In this document: positions 1 to 7,812 of the stretch, one piece after another
Layout of the letters: each line of letters begins with the position of its first letter
How positions within the stretch are numbered: position 1 is the first letter of the stretch
DNA from: an uncultured Bacteroidaceae bacterium
Lineage (GTDB): Bacteria; Bacteroidota; Bacteroidia; Bacteroidales; Bacteroidaceae
DNA: 64,000 nucleotides
Direction: 5' to 3'
Assembly (NCBI GenBank): GCA_944320955.1
Contig: CALUJL010000014.1
Span: 1-64,000, forward strand
The notes under the pieces: generated by a model
Told to the model about the DNA's origin: nothing
The model's database searches: none
What the model saw: only the letters and a program-made list of their open reading frames with translations
Translations under genes and position numbers: made by a program

Positions 1-20
1 GACAGTCAAACATAGCGAAA

Positions 21-116
21 CGTTGAAAACTGCACGGTCTCTTAGTCGTTACCGCTACTTCTCAAATAATTTGCTAAAAGTTTATTCTTCAAACGATTGT
101 GTCAAACCGTTGAAAA
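21..116. repeat. short direct repeat CGTTGAAAA at the left edge
   Basis: CGTTGAAAA occurs at 21-29 and 108-116, each preceded by (G/C)AAAC. The second copy overlaps the last codons of the truncated barrel gene. This could be the scar of the event that removed the barrel's 3' half, or chance; the window ends too soon to tell. Confidence 0.3.
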
Positions 117-1297
117 TCTAAAATAAAACTCAGTTCGTGGTTGGTGTTGACAGAAAAGCGGTCGGGAGTAGAAGTGGAGGCCGAGCGTCCGTAGGTATCG
201 CCTCCTTCGAGGAAGTTGACCCGGCTGCCCTGGCTTTGGTAGTCCCCTTCGGTGTAGGCGAGGCGCGCATCGCCTTTGAGGTTGTATTTCCCTTCACGCT
301 GCGAGACATCGTAGCTGAATCCCCCGGTATAGCTTTTCATGACCCCCGTGGCCTGCTGCAGGGGGCTCCAGTCGCCGTTGTCGCCGGGGCTGCGGTCGTC
401 GCTCAGGTTGTTGGCGTTGCCGAAGAAAGCCAGGCGCGAATGCGGGGTGAAGCGCAGGGCGAAGAGGCGGCCGAGGAAGCGCTCGTCCGTGCAGCCGCCG
501 GCCTCGGCATTGGCTATCCAGCCTATCTGGTACTGCCGCTTCAGGCCCACGTCGAGGACGTACTGCTTGCTGTCCGGCCCGATGGCGAAGGGGTTATGGG
601 GATCCTGCTGCTCATAGGCTTTCACGTCCTTCACCATGAAGGCCGGGAGGTTGTCGAGCATGAGCTGGCGGTCGTCGCTGAAGAAGCTCTTGCCGTCGAG
701 CAGGAGCTCGTCCACCTTGCGCCCGTTGACGTAGATCTCCCCGCCCCGCTTGACTTCCATGCCGGGCAGCTGCTTGATGAGCCGGTCGAGCATCGATCCT
801 TCGGCCAGTTCGAAGGCATCGGCATTGTAGACCAGCGTGTCGCCTTTGTTGTAGAACTTGATCTGCGTGGCCTTCACCACGGCCGCCTCCAGGTGCGTCT
901 CCTTCTGCTGCCGGGTCTTCCGGATGAGGAAAGGTTCTTGGGTGTGCTCTATGCTCGTTTCGTATTTGTAGAACTTCGGGATGTCCAGTTCGTTGTACGT
1001 CGTATCGTACCCCTCGGCGGTGCAGCGCACCAGGAACTTGCCCGGCCGGGACAAGAGAAGCGAAACATAGGCCATCTTCTTAAAACTGCCTCCGCGCGTC
1101 ATATTCCCGCTCTTTCCCTCGGCCACGAGCGAACTGTCGGCCGCATCCAGGACTTCCACCTTCACCCCGAACACCGGCTCATACGTCAGGCTGTTCGCCA
1201 CGGAGCCAATCAGCCAGACTTCGCGCTGCTTTTTCTGGGCCAGAAGGGAAACAACCGGCAGTAAAAACAAAAGGGAAAATATATATAGTTTCTTCAT
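89..1297 (-). pseudogene. 3'-truncated outer-membrane beta-barrel (TonB-receptor-like) gene of the RiPP locus
   Basis: About 402 residues. It opens with a signal peptide (MKKLYIFSLLFLLPVVSLLAQ), then a carboxypeptidase-like beta-sandwich (residues about 30-140), a plug-like segment with GSMLDRLIKQLPG and IYVNGRKVDELLLDGKSFF, and the first barrel strands. I chose the internal Met at 1297 because it heads the signal peptide. The paralogue at 9038-11920 is about 960 codons and matches it through the plug, so this copy lacks more than half of the barrel. Its frame diverges just before the TGA at 89-91, and further stops follow in the first 90 bases, so a deletion or rearrangement is likely. It is the last gene of the minus-strand peptide operon and was probably the uptake or export barrel for the modified peptide (inference). 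Confidence 0.75.
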
Positions 1298-1328
1298 CGG
1301 TCTTTCAGGTTTAATTGGACGATAATGG

Positions 1329-1357
1329 GGACTGCCAAGGTATTCCCCCGGCAGTCC
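1329..1357 (-). terminator. hairpin between precursor peptide and barrel genes
   Basis: GGACTGCC and GGCAGTCC form 8-bp perfect arms around a 13-nt loop, lying between the stop of the peptide gene and the start of the barrel gene. There is no long U-tract, so it is more likely a leaky attenuator or RNA stabiliser that raises peptide over barrel expression. A hairpin sits at the same place in the sister locus (11953-11989). Confidence 0.5.
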
Positions 1358-1373
1358 TGCACTCAAATCCTGC

Positions 1374-1637
1374 TTAGAACAATCCTCCGGAGAAGAAATC
1401 CATCATGATTTTGGAAGACTTACTTGTTGAGGTAGGGGCAGGAGTAGTGGTAGCACCCGGACAAGTATTACAACTCGTACAATTATGGCAATTCCCGATA
1501 TTGAGATCCCATTTGGGAACTGGCGATACTGTACCTGATATTCCTACGAATCCTCCTCTCAATTGTCCTTCACCGTCTTTCTCTATCGGAGTCAAGTCCA
1601 CGCGGCAGTGGATAATTTCATTTTTCTTTTCGTTCAT
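1374..1637 (-). CDS. putative RiPP precursor peptide, LRGGF leader, Cys-rich core with mucin-like Thr/Ser tail
   Basis: The product has 87 residues. The N-terminal leader has LRGGF at residues 26-30, the Gly-Gly context seen in Bacteroidales natural-product precursors. It is followed by a spacer and a CxxCxxCxxC block (Cys50, 53, 56, 59). Residues 62-75 are almost all Thr, Ser, Pro and Ala and contain TTPAPT (64-69). The end is hydrophobic (IMMDFFSGGLF). The gene sits directly downstream of three glycosyltransferase genes, one with a SPASM domain, and upstream of an outer-membrane barrel gene. That architecture, small size and composition support a ribosomally made, modified peptide. Cleavage after Gly29 and O-glycosylation of the tail are inferences. 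The sister-locus remnant shares the order Cys cluster, Ser-rich stretch, hydrophobic end. Confidence 0.75.
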   Translation of the reverse strand: MNEKKNEIIHCRVDLTPIEKDGEGQLRGGFVGISGTVSPVPKWDLNIGNCHNCTSCNTCPGATTTPAPTSTSKSSKIMMDFFSGGLF

Positions 1638-1711
1638 TTTTTAATGATGTTTTTGAGTTAAAGATTAAATTGATTGATATTCTCTTCGATTTTGCTATCT
1701 GCTCCTTCCTG

Positions 1712-3055
1712 TCATGGGCCACACCTACTTTCGTCTGTTTGCTTACCTTCTATATGGACAAAGAGTCCCATAAACAGTCTGTCTATCCGTCCTTCTTCGA
1801 CAAGGCAGCGGAGACCGTAACCGGCATACCCGGCCAATCCGGCCGTGTGGTTCCACTCCATCTGCTTCGGACGGATAACTTCCGTCCGAAGCGGGAACCG
1901 CTGCCGCAGGTATTCCCGCAGGGAGCGATCCTTGCCGGTCAGGCGGTTTATCTCATTGAGCCACACAAGGGTTTCCTCGCCGTAGCGGACCGTCGCGTCG
2001 TCCAGCAAGCACTCCAATCCCGCGGCAATGCCCAACCTGCCGGTCTCGTAGGTAGGGTCGTCGGTCGTCCGCAGCTCTTCTTCGGAATAGCGCAAGGCCG
2101 CATCGCGTCCTTCGCGCAGATCCCGTCCTGCGGCCTGCCCGTAGAACTGCAAGAAGAGCGCCGCGCCGATATTCCCCAAGTACAATCCTCCGGAAAGGTC
2201 CGGCGTAATCCGTTCCCCGACGCGGCGGGCCACTTCGTCCAAGCCCAAGTTCTCCACCGGATCCTGCCCCGGCCTTTCCGCCCGGCGCAAGCAGGCTATG
2301 CCCTGCAGCAAGGTCCCGGAGACCGCCGGGTCTATTTTCCGGGCAAAGAATTTGCGCCCCTCCGCTATTCCCAGCAGGTCCGTGTGGTCGAGTACGGCCG
2401 GGTTATTGCCGTTCCGCCACCCCCAGGAGACGTAGCGCAGGTTGTCGTTGACCACCGTCCGGGCATAGGGACTGTTCATGAGGACAGTCTGGGCGAACAG
2501 TTCGTCAGGAATCCTCGCCTTGGCAAAGACATTCCGGATGTTCTCCTCCTGCTCCACCAGAAAAGCGACACACTCCCTCGTCAGACTCCACCACGCCGAA
2601 CCGCCATACCAGCGGAAACCATCGAGCAGAGAGGGGCAGTTGCGGACGCGGTCCCATCCCCCGTATGCCCAAGACTCCCGGGGCAGCGTCCCGTAGTCCA
2701 TGAAGTTTTTCCCCTCGTTCAGGAGGAAAAACCGTTTGAACGTATCGAGACCGGCCGTGAGGGCATCGGCCCCGCTGATGAGATGGAAGTAACGCAGCGA
2801 GGGGTCTTTGAGCGCTTCCCGGCAGAGATAGAGCGTGGCGGCCACGATGCCATAGCTTCCCCAATCGGCGGAGTACTCCTGCCCTACGTGCATTCCGCCT
2901 CTTCCGGCTGCGGCAAGCAACGCCCTCTCTCCGGCAGCAAGCGGATATTTCCTGTCCCAATGGAGGAAGAGGCGGAAATCCTCGTCGAAACTACCGGCAA
3001 GGCTCTCCACATACGCACGGTTGCAGTGGGCTATGATGAGGACGGCATGCTTCAT
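1712..3055 (-). CDS. GT14-family (core-2 GlcNAc-transferase-like) glycosyltransferase fused to a short LanC-like domain
   Basis: The product has 447 residues. Residues 1-250 look like a GT14 beta-1,6-N-acetylglucosaminyltransferase: MKHAVLIIAHCN at the start, HLISGAD at 91-97, and a WW pair at 155-156. Residues about 265-447 resemble a LanC-type cyclase with Gly-rich helix starts (SGGLYLGNIG, YETGRLGIAAGL, NHTAGLAGYAGYGL). Only three of the usual seven repeats are present and no Cys/Cys-His zinc site is seen, so the cyclase part is shortened and probably not catalytic. The start was chosen because ATG overlaps the TGA of the upstream gene (ATGA), giving translational coupling. The fusion may be functional or a deletion product joining two neighbouring genes. 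It is likely part of the machinery modifying the 1374-1637 peptide. Confidence 0.7.
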   Translation of the reverse strand: MKHAVLIIAHCNRAYVESLAGSFDEDFRLFLHWDRKYPLAAGERALLAAAGRGGMHVGQEYSADWGSYGIVAATLYLCREALKDPSLRYFHLISGADALTAGLDTFKRFFLLNEGKNFMDYGTLPRESWAYGGWDRVRNCPSLLDGFRWYGGSAWWSLTRECVAFLVEQEENIRNVFAKARIPDELFAQTVLMNSPYARTVVNDNLRYVSWGWRNGNNPAVLDHTDLLGIAEGRKFFARKIDPAVSGTLLQGIACLRRAERPGQDPVENLGLDEVARRVGERITPDLSGGLYLGNIGAALFLQFYGQAAGRDLREGRDAALRYSEEELRTTDDPTYETGRLGIAAGLECLLDDATVRYGEETLVWLNEINRLTGKDRSLREYLRQRFPLRTEVIRPKQMEWNHTAGLAGYAGYGLRCLVEEGRIDRLFMGLFVHIEGKQTDESRCGP

Positions 3056-5442
3056 CGGGACCGGGTATCGGCTTGTCTCAGATTGTAGAGGGCTACGATG
3101 TCCTGCACCCGGTTGCGCACCATGCGCAGCCTTTCTTCTTCGGAGAGTCCCTTGACGCAACGGTCGAACGCCTCGTAGCGCTCCAGTTTCTGCTGGCTGC
3201 ATCCCCCGTGGCAGAGCGGGAATATGCGGCAACGGCGGCAGGCCGCCCCGCCGTAGGTTACGCTGCGGCGCTTCGCGTGGTTCTCGTTCCAGAGGAAGCG
3301 GCCTGCCTCGTCGAGGATGCCGTCCTTGTTCTCTTCGGCAAAATCGCGGGCGGTACACTTGAAGAGGTTCCCGTCGTAATTGACCGTGACGGAGCAATCG
3401 TCGTCGGCATAGCAGCGTCCTACGGTATTCGACGTATAGGGGCTGACGGCGAAGCCCCGGTCGAGAAACGCGTTCTCGATTTTCCGGACGTGCTTCTCCA
3501 GCACCTCGGGCTTCACATCCGAAGCGTCCTGCCATACGCGCTGAGGATTGAACGTCAGATAAACCTTCTCATCTGCGGGCACATCCTTGAAGTCGGATAC
3601 GACATCGAGGAAGAACGGCAGCGAGGCCTCCGTGAAGTTGAGGCGTACGGTAGTGCGGAATCCGTGGCGGAGGCACAGGCGGATGCGTTCGAGGGTGGGA
3701 TGATAGGTATCGCCCCCGCTGTCCGCCGCCTTCTTCACCTTGTTGTGGACATAGGCGTTCCCGTCGAGCGGCACCTCTTTCTGCGTGAGAAGGGCGACCG
3801 GATTCTCCATCACGGCGGCTATCTCCTCCCGAAGCCGCCCGTTGCGCTCCTTCCGCTCGCGAAGCAAATCCACAGCCTGCGCATACAGCGAGGAATCGAC
3901 CGACAAGGCCACGGCATGCGCCATGCAACGGAGCGAAGCGGGGAAGAGCACATCGGCGATGAAAAGGTAGTTGTAGACCTCTTCTTCACAAAAGCGTTTG
4001 TAGGGCGAGCGGTCGCGGTAGATATGCCCGATAACTGTATCTTTCAACAAAAGGCAACGCCCTCCTTCGCCCCATACCTTGAGGCTGAGGAAAGCCTCGT
4101 CGCTCCCGTAATACATCAGCCCCTCCAGCCCCCGGATCCGCTGCCAATACCTCTTGCTGGCCGCATAGCCCGCTCCCAAGACCGCTTCTATCGGCTCGAT
4201 ATCCGCCTGCGGGTCGTGTTCGCGGCAGTTCCACGTAATGCCCGGCATGTAACCTTTCTTGTTAAATTGCAGGCAAGCCCCGTAGGTCACGGGGCAATCC
4301 TCCATGAGGTACACTTCCCCGTCCTTCTTGCCGAGGAAGCGCGTCTGGCAGCAGAGGAGGCAACGGTCGTCCTCGTCCAGAAGGCGGGCAATGCGGCGGT
4401 GCCAGCCGTCATCGTAAAAACGCATGTGGGCATCGAGCAGGAGGAAATAGGGTGTCCGGCAGAGCGACACGCCGTAATCCCGGGAGGCGGCTACGCCTTT
4501 GCGCTCGATGTTGTAGACATACGTCACATCATAAGGGCGGAGGCTCCCGCGATAGTCATAGCCATCGTTGGACTGGTCGTTGATGACCAGAATATCGACT
4601 TCCATACCGACGTGTTCCCGGATGCTCCGCACCGTTTTCGCCACTTCCTCTTTTTCATTAAGGAAAGGGATAATGACGGTCAACTTGTTGTCCGTCCGGG
4701 GTACGACGGGCGGATTCTCCCTGGCCCACGCTTCCTCCTCGCGGGCCATCCAGCGGCTGAGCAGGTTCTTGACCCCCTTGACCGCCCGGGCCTGCTCGCG
4801 GGCATGACGGAAAGTGGCCTGCGAATGGGAGAGCCGATAGCGCACCAAGACTTCGGGAAGATTGCGGATCGCAAGCCCCTGCATGGCCGCACGGGCCCAG
4901 AAAGCATAGTCCTCGGCATAAATGTACGGCCGCTCGTAGCGGATGCCGAGGCGGTCTATGGACTCCCGCCGCATCATGACGGTGGGGTGTGCAAGGCCCG
5001 AACCCCGCTCGTAGAGACTCCTGACATCCACTTCTCCCGGATAAGTCATCGTCCACTCCTCCCCTTCCCCGAAGACCCGCATGTCCCCGCCCAGGATGTC
5101 CACGCCGGGATGCGCCTCCAGATAGTCGTATTGAAGGCGCAGGCGGTCGGGCATCATGAGATCGTCGGAGTCCATACGTGCCACGTACTTGCCCCGCGCC
5201 TCATCCAGAGCGCGGTTGCAAGAGGCTATATAGTCGTGAGTCCCCCGGATCAGGCGTATGCGGGGGTCGCGGAAAGAACGTATCAGCCCGCAAGTCCCAT
5301 CGGTAGACCCATCGTCCACAATGACCAATTCGAAATCGGTGAATGTCTGCGCGAGGATGCTCTCCACGCACTCTTCTATGTATGCAGCCCGGTTATAGAC
5401 CGGCATACAGACGGATACGGCAGGTTTCATGGTACGATTCAT
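3052..5442 (-). CDS. GT2 - GT27-like polypeptide glycosyltransferase - SPASM fusion protein
   Basis: The product has 796 residues in three blocks. Residues 1-235 are a GT2 domain (VDDGS at 42-46, MDSDD at 90-94). Residues 250-530 resemble a polypeptide N-acetylgalactosaminyltransferase: LLLDAH with the DxH metal motif at 337-339, GSDEAF at 446-451, GHIYR at 472-476. Residues 553-796 are the back half of a radical SAM peptide maturase, starting at VPLDG (557-561) and HNK, with a SPASM domain carrying Cys677, 683, 696 and CxxCxxxxxCxxxC at 735-748, plus Cys762. The front half, with the CxxxCxxC that binds the SAM [4Fe-4S] cluster, is absent, so radical chemistry is not expected. The fusion is either a peptide-binding adaptor for the transferase or a deletion scar. 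It overlaps the next gene by 4 nt. Confidence 0.75.
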   Translation of the reverse strand: MNRTMKPAVSVCMPVYNRAAYIEECVESILAQTFTDFELVIVDDGSTDGTCGLIRSFRDPRIRLIRGTHDYIASCNRALDEARGKYVARMDSDDLMMPDRLRLQYDYLEAHPGVDILGGDMRVFGEGEEWTMTYPGEVDVRSLYERGSGLAHPTVMMRRESIDRLGIRYERPYIYAEDYAFWARAAMQGLAIRNLPEVLVRYRLSHSQATFRHAREQARAVKGVKNLLSRWMAREEEAWARENPPVVPRTDNKLTVIIPFLNEKEEVAKTVRSIREHVGMEVDILVINDQSNDGYDYRGSLRPYDVTYVYNIERKGVAASRDYGVSLCRTPYFLLLDAHMRFYDDGWHRRIARLLDEDDRCLLCCQTRFLGKKDGEVYLMEDCPVTYGACLQFNKKGYMPGITWNCREHDPQADIEPIEAVLGAGYAASKRYWQRIRGLEGLMYYGSDEAFLSLKVWGEGGRCLLLKDTVIGHIYRDRSPYKRFCEEEVYNYLFIADVLFPASLRCMAHAVALSVDSSLYAQAVDLLRERKERNGRLREEIAAVMENPVALLTQKEVPLDGNAYVHNKVKKAADSGGDTYHPTLERIRLCLRHGFRTTVRLNFTEASLPFFLDVVSDFKDVPADEKVYLTFNPQRVWQDASDVKPEVLEKHVRKIENAFLDRGFAVSPYTSNTVGRCYADDDCSVTVNYDGNLFKCTARDFAEENKDGILDEAGRFLWNENHAKRRSVTYGGAACRRCRIFPLCHGGCSQQKLERYEAFDRCVKGLSEEERLRMVRNRVQDIVALYNLRQADTRSR

Positions 5443-5460
5443 CTTTTTCTTCCTTCTAAA

Positions 5461-6252
5461 TCATATCCGCGGCTTGATGGGGTGGAACAACTTGTCGGGC
5501 ATTCCCAAAGCCTCCACCTCTTCTTGCCGAAAAACTGGGCGATACCGCATCGTCCCATCGTTCACTTCCACTCCCTGCACATAAAAACGGTTCCGGAAAC
5601 CCGGGAGGACAAATTCCCCCGTCCCGCCCATGTCGACCAACTTATACCCATGATGGAATAAAGCCGTCGACACGATGGTCTCGTAGTGCCCGCGGGTTCC
5701 CCTCTTCAAGAAACCGTCGAGAAAGGCCAAAGCCCTGCCGGACAGACGGGAGACGGGATTGAAAGACTTGACACAGCCATCCAAAGGCACTTCCTCCCCG
5801 GCAGGCCACTCGGCCGGCAGCCAATGGGCCCAATCGGCATTGCGCGCCGGATCGTACTTCTCGATATGGCAACTGAGCAAATCGGCATCCACCGCTTCGA
5901 AAGCTGCCGCCAGCGTATGCCAACTGCCCGTAAACACGGCATCTTCCTCTATATACCAATAGTTACGGTACTGCGGAAAAGCTCTAAAGAAGTATTGCAG
6001 AATGAAGTTGACACTGCCATAAAGCGTATCCCGGCTCAGAGGCGTATATCCCATACGCCACAAGTCGTCTTTGCTGAAGAAGAAGAAACGAATCCGGTCT
6101 TCCAGCAACCCCAACCCGATATCGGCCTCCCGCTGGAGAAGCCAATACACATCGTACAAGCCGGACGGCAAGTCGGCACACAACTTATCGTATCCCCGGA
6201 TCGTATCCCGGCAAAGATGATGGGAAACAAACAAAGCCACATCTTTTTCCAT
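5461..6252 (-). CDS. glycosyltransferase-like protein, first gene of the peptide operon
   Basis: The product has 263 residues, with no signal peptide or membrane segment. The centre has YIEEDAVF, an acidic metal-binding-like motif as in GT-A fold transferases, followed by a conserved-looking AADLLSCHIE-type block and GHYETIVSTALF near residue 190. I cannot assign a CAZy family. It is first in the operon, 18 nt before the GT fusion gene, and is the third sugar-transfer protein in the locus, so elongation or capping of a peptide-linked glycan is a reasonable guess. A DUF with unrelated function cannot be excluded. Confidence 0.6.
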   Translation of the reverse strand: MEKDVALFVSHHLCRDTIRGYDKLCADLPSGLYDVYWLLQREADIGLGLLEDRIRFFFFSKDDLWRMGYTPLSRDTLYGSVNFILQYFFRAFPQYRNYWYIEEDAVFTGSWHTLAAAFEAVDADLLSCHIEKYDPARNADWAHWLPAEWPAGEEVPLDGCVKSFNPVSRLSGRALAFLDGFLKRGTRGHYETIVSTALFHHGYKLVDMGGTGEFVLPGFRNRFYVQGVEVNDGTMRYRPVFRQEEVEALGMPDKLFHPIKPRI

Positions 6253-6390
6253 AAGCTCTTTTTTTTATCTGTTTTTCTATTATGAATAACATTTCTGCAA
6301 TAAGAAATGCAACTTTAACCGCTCACTTTTTTGCTTTTATTAGCAGACAGGCCAACTCCATCCGGCAGCATTTTGCCTACCCTGCTGCCT

Positions 6391-6423
6391 CAAATCTAAA
6401 AGGTTTCCGAATACAAATCCAAA
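6391..6423 (-). promoter_or_regulatory. promoter of the glyco-peptide operon
   Basis: On the minus strand TTTG (6423-6420) is followed after 21 nt by TAGATTTG (6398-6391), a full match to the Bacteroidota TTTG/TAnnTTTG form. It gives a leader of about 130 nt before the ATG at 6252. Confidence 0.6.
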
Positions 6424-6458
6424 TAAAATTCCTCTTTTTCCCCTTTTCAAGCCCAAAA

Positions 6459-6476
6459 ATCACCCTTTCGGGTGAT
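6459..6476. promoter_or_regulatory. palindromic operator, copy 1 (ATCACCC-TTTC-GGGTGAT)
   Basis: Perfect 7-bp arms around a 4-nt spacer. It lies between two divergent promoters and is centred about 76 bp upstream of the -7 element of the peptide operon. It has a near-identical twin at 12392-12417, at the same distance from the sister locus promoter. This is a likely binding site for one of the adjacent LuxR-type regulators (inference). Confidence 0.65.
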
Positions 6477-6492
6477 AAAAAAAACAACAGAA

Positions 6493-6524
6493 ATTGCCTT
6501 CGAACAGAAAAAAATCTATTTTTG
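6493..6524 (+). promoter_or_regulatory. promoter of the LuxR-type regulator genes
   Basis: ATTG (6493-6496), 20 nt, then TATTTTTG (6517-6524). The leader to the ATG at 6561 is about 30 nt. The operator palindrome ends 16 bp upstream of the -33 box. Confidence 0.6.
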
Positions 6525-6560
6525 CACCTACCGAAACTTTCTATTCATATTCATGACTCC

Positions 6561-7310
6561 ATGAAAAATCTCCTCTCCGCACTGCCAGCAATCGGCCCCA
6601 TCGAGGAAGAACGGTACCAAAAGGCTGAATCGCTGGTGCTGGCCGCCCAGGCTTTCGCCCGAAGCAGCCACAAGTGCGTCTACATTATCGACTACTACCG
6701 GAGAAACTTCCTGTACGCCTCAGAGGGTTTCCGCTTCTGGCTGGGGCTGGATTCTGAGGAAGTCCGCGACCTGGGATTCGAACTCTACCTCCGGCACATA
6801 CCGGACGAAGAGCTCCCCCTCTTCAAGGAATTCTGCCGGAAGAGTTTCGAGTTGCTGGAAACATTTCCCCCGGAGAGGCGGACAGAGTACAACTTCTCCT
6901 CCGACTTCCACTTCCGATGCAACAACCGCCTCCGCATGGTCAACCTGCAGTTCCTGCCTCTTGTTTTGGACCGGAAGGGGAACTGCTGGATAGCCTTGTG
7001 CACCTTTTCCTTTTCTTACCGGAAAGAATGCGGGCACCTCATGGCCAACCGGAAAGAGGATCCCTGCTATTACGAATATGTCCCGGAAGAACAACGATGG
7101 ATACCCAGACCGCACATCAAACTGACAAAAGGGGAACACGAGGTGCTGCTCCTACTGATGCAGGGACTGAATGTCAATGCCATCAGTGAACTGTGCAACA
7201 AATCTCCGAACACGGTGAAGACCGTCAAAAAGAGCTTATTCCTCAAGCTCAAAGTCCGGTCGATCCAAGAAGCCGTGGCCTGCGCCATGACGTACCAGCT
7301 GATAAGCTGA
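6561..7310 (+). CDS. PAS-like sensor/LuxR-type transcriptional regulator
   Basis: The product has 249 residues. Residues about 35-145 look like a PAS-type sensor (VYIIDYYRRNFLYASEGF, then the FLPLVLDRKGNCWIALCTFSF strand region). The C-terminal 65 residues are a LuxR/GerE helix-turn-helix (LTKGEHEVLLLLMQGLNVNAISELCNKSPNTVKT). I start at the Met at 6561, 37 nt after a good promoter; the open frame extends upstream through the promoter and operator, which cannot be coding. Divergent from the glyco-peptide operon and next to the shared palindrome, it is the best candidate for its regulator. Confidence 0.8.
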   Translation: MKNLLSALPAIGPIEEERYQKAESLVLAAQAFARSSHKCVYIIDYYRRNFLYASEGFRFWLGLDSEEVRDLGFELYLRHIPDEELPLFKEFCRKSFELLETFPPERRTEYNFSSDFHFRCNNRLRMVNLQFLPLVLDRKGNCWIALCTFSFSYRKECGHLMANRKEDPCYYEYVPEEQRWIPRPHIKLTKGEHEVLLLLMQGLNVNAISELCNKSPNTVKTVKKSLFLKLKVRSIQEAVACAMTYQLIS

Positions 7311-7350
7311 ATCCACGAAATAAAACCGAAAACTTCAAAACCCCGAAACG

Positions 7351-7812
7351 ATGAAATTCTGCTTCTTCCCCGATTTCCCGACCTGCCGGGCGGAAGACTG
7401 CGACTACAGCCTCTTCCGCAACCGAAAGTGGGAAGAAGACCCCACCGCCCTGGACGAACGCGAGAAGCACGTCCTGCGGCTGTCCATCCAGGAGCTGACG
7501 CAGAAAAAAATCGCCGACAAACTATGCCTCAGCGTGGACACCATCAAGAAAATCAAGCAAAAGTTCTTCGACAAGCTGGGCGTACACACCCTCACCGAAA
7601 CCATCCACGCCGCCGAGAAACGGGCCGCTCTTCATATCCATAACCAATTCCGTCCACAAAAAAAACCGGCAGTGACACTGCCGGTTTCCCCTGCGGCTTT
7701 TGCCGATTTGCTGCAGGGCTTTTTCCTGTTTCCGCCGCATCGCTCCGGAAGAACCGGCAGGCTACGTTCTCTTTTCTTCGGCTGCCGGACAAAATCGGAG
7801 CGACAAGCCTAA
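7351..7812 (+). CDS. short LuxR-type helix-turn-helix protein with an odd C-terminal tail
   Basis: The product has 153 residues. A GerE-type helix-turn-helix covers residues about 30-95 (LDEREKHVLRLSIQELTQKKIADKLCLSVDTIKKIKQKFFDKLGV), preceded by a short N-terminus without a sensor domain. The 6561 regulator ends soon after its HTH. This frame instead runs about 55 residues further, through a strong hairpin that terminates the convergent gene, and overlaps that gene's stop by 4 nt. The tail is Pro/Arg-rich and does not look like folded protein, so an original stop near 7660 may have been lost. It probably forms a regulatory pair with the upstream gene, 40 nt away. Confidence 0.65.
   Translation: MKFCFFPDFPTCRAEDCDYSLFRNRKWEEDPTALDEREKHVLRLSIQELTQKKIADKLCLSVDTIKKIKQKFFDKLGVHTLTETIHAAEKRAALHIHNQFRPQKKPAVTLPVSPAAFADLLQGFFLFPPHRSGRTGRLRSLFFGCRTKSERQA
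7656..7687 (-). terminator. intrinsic terminator of the 7809-8777 gene
   Basis: The arms AAACCGGCAGTG and CACTGCCGGTTT form a 12-bp stem. Read on the minus strand the stem is followed by eight T residues. It lies inside the 3' end of the convergent LuxR-type frame. Confidence 0.75.

Noticed and set aside
6282-6560. Longer LuxR-type protein starting at 6282
   Set aside because: That stretch contains the operator palindrome and the promoter; residues before 6561 look non-coding.
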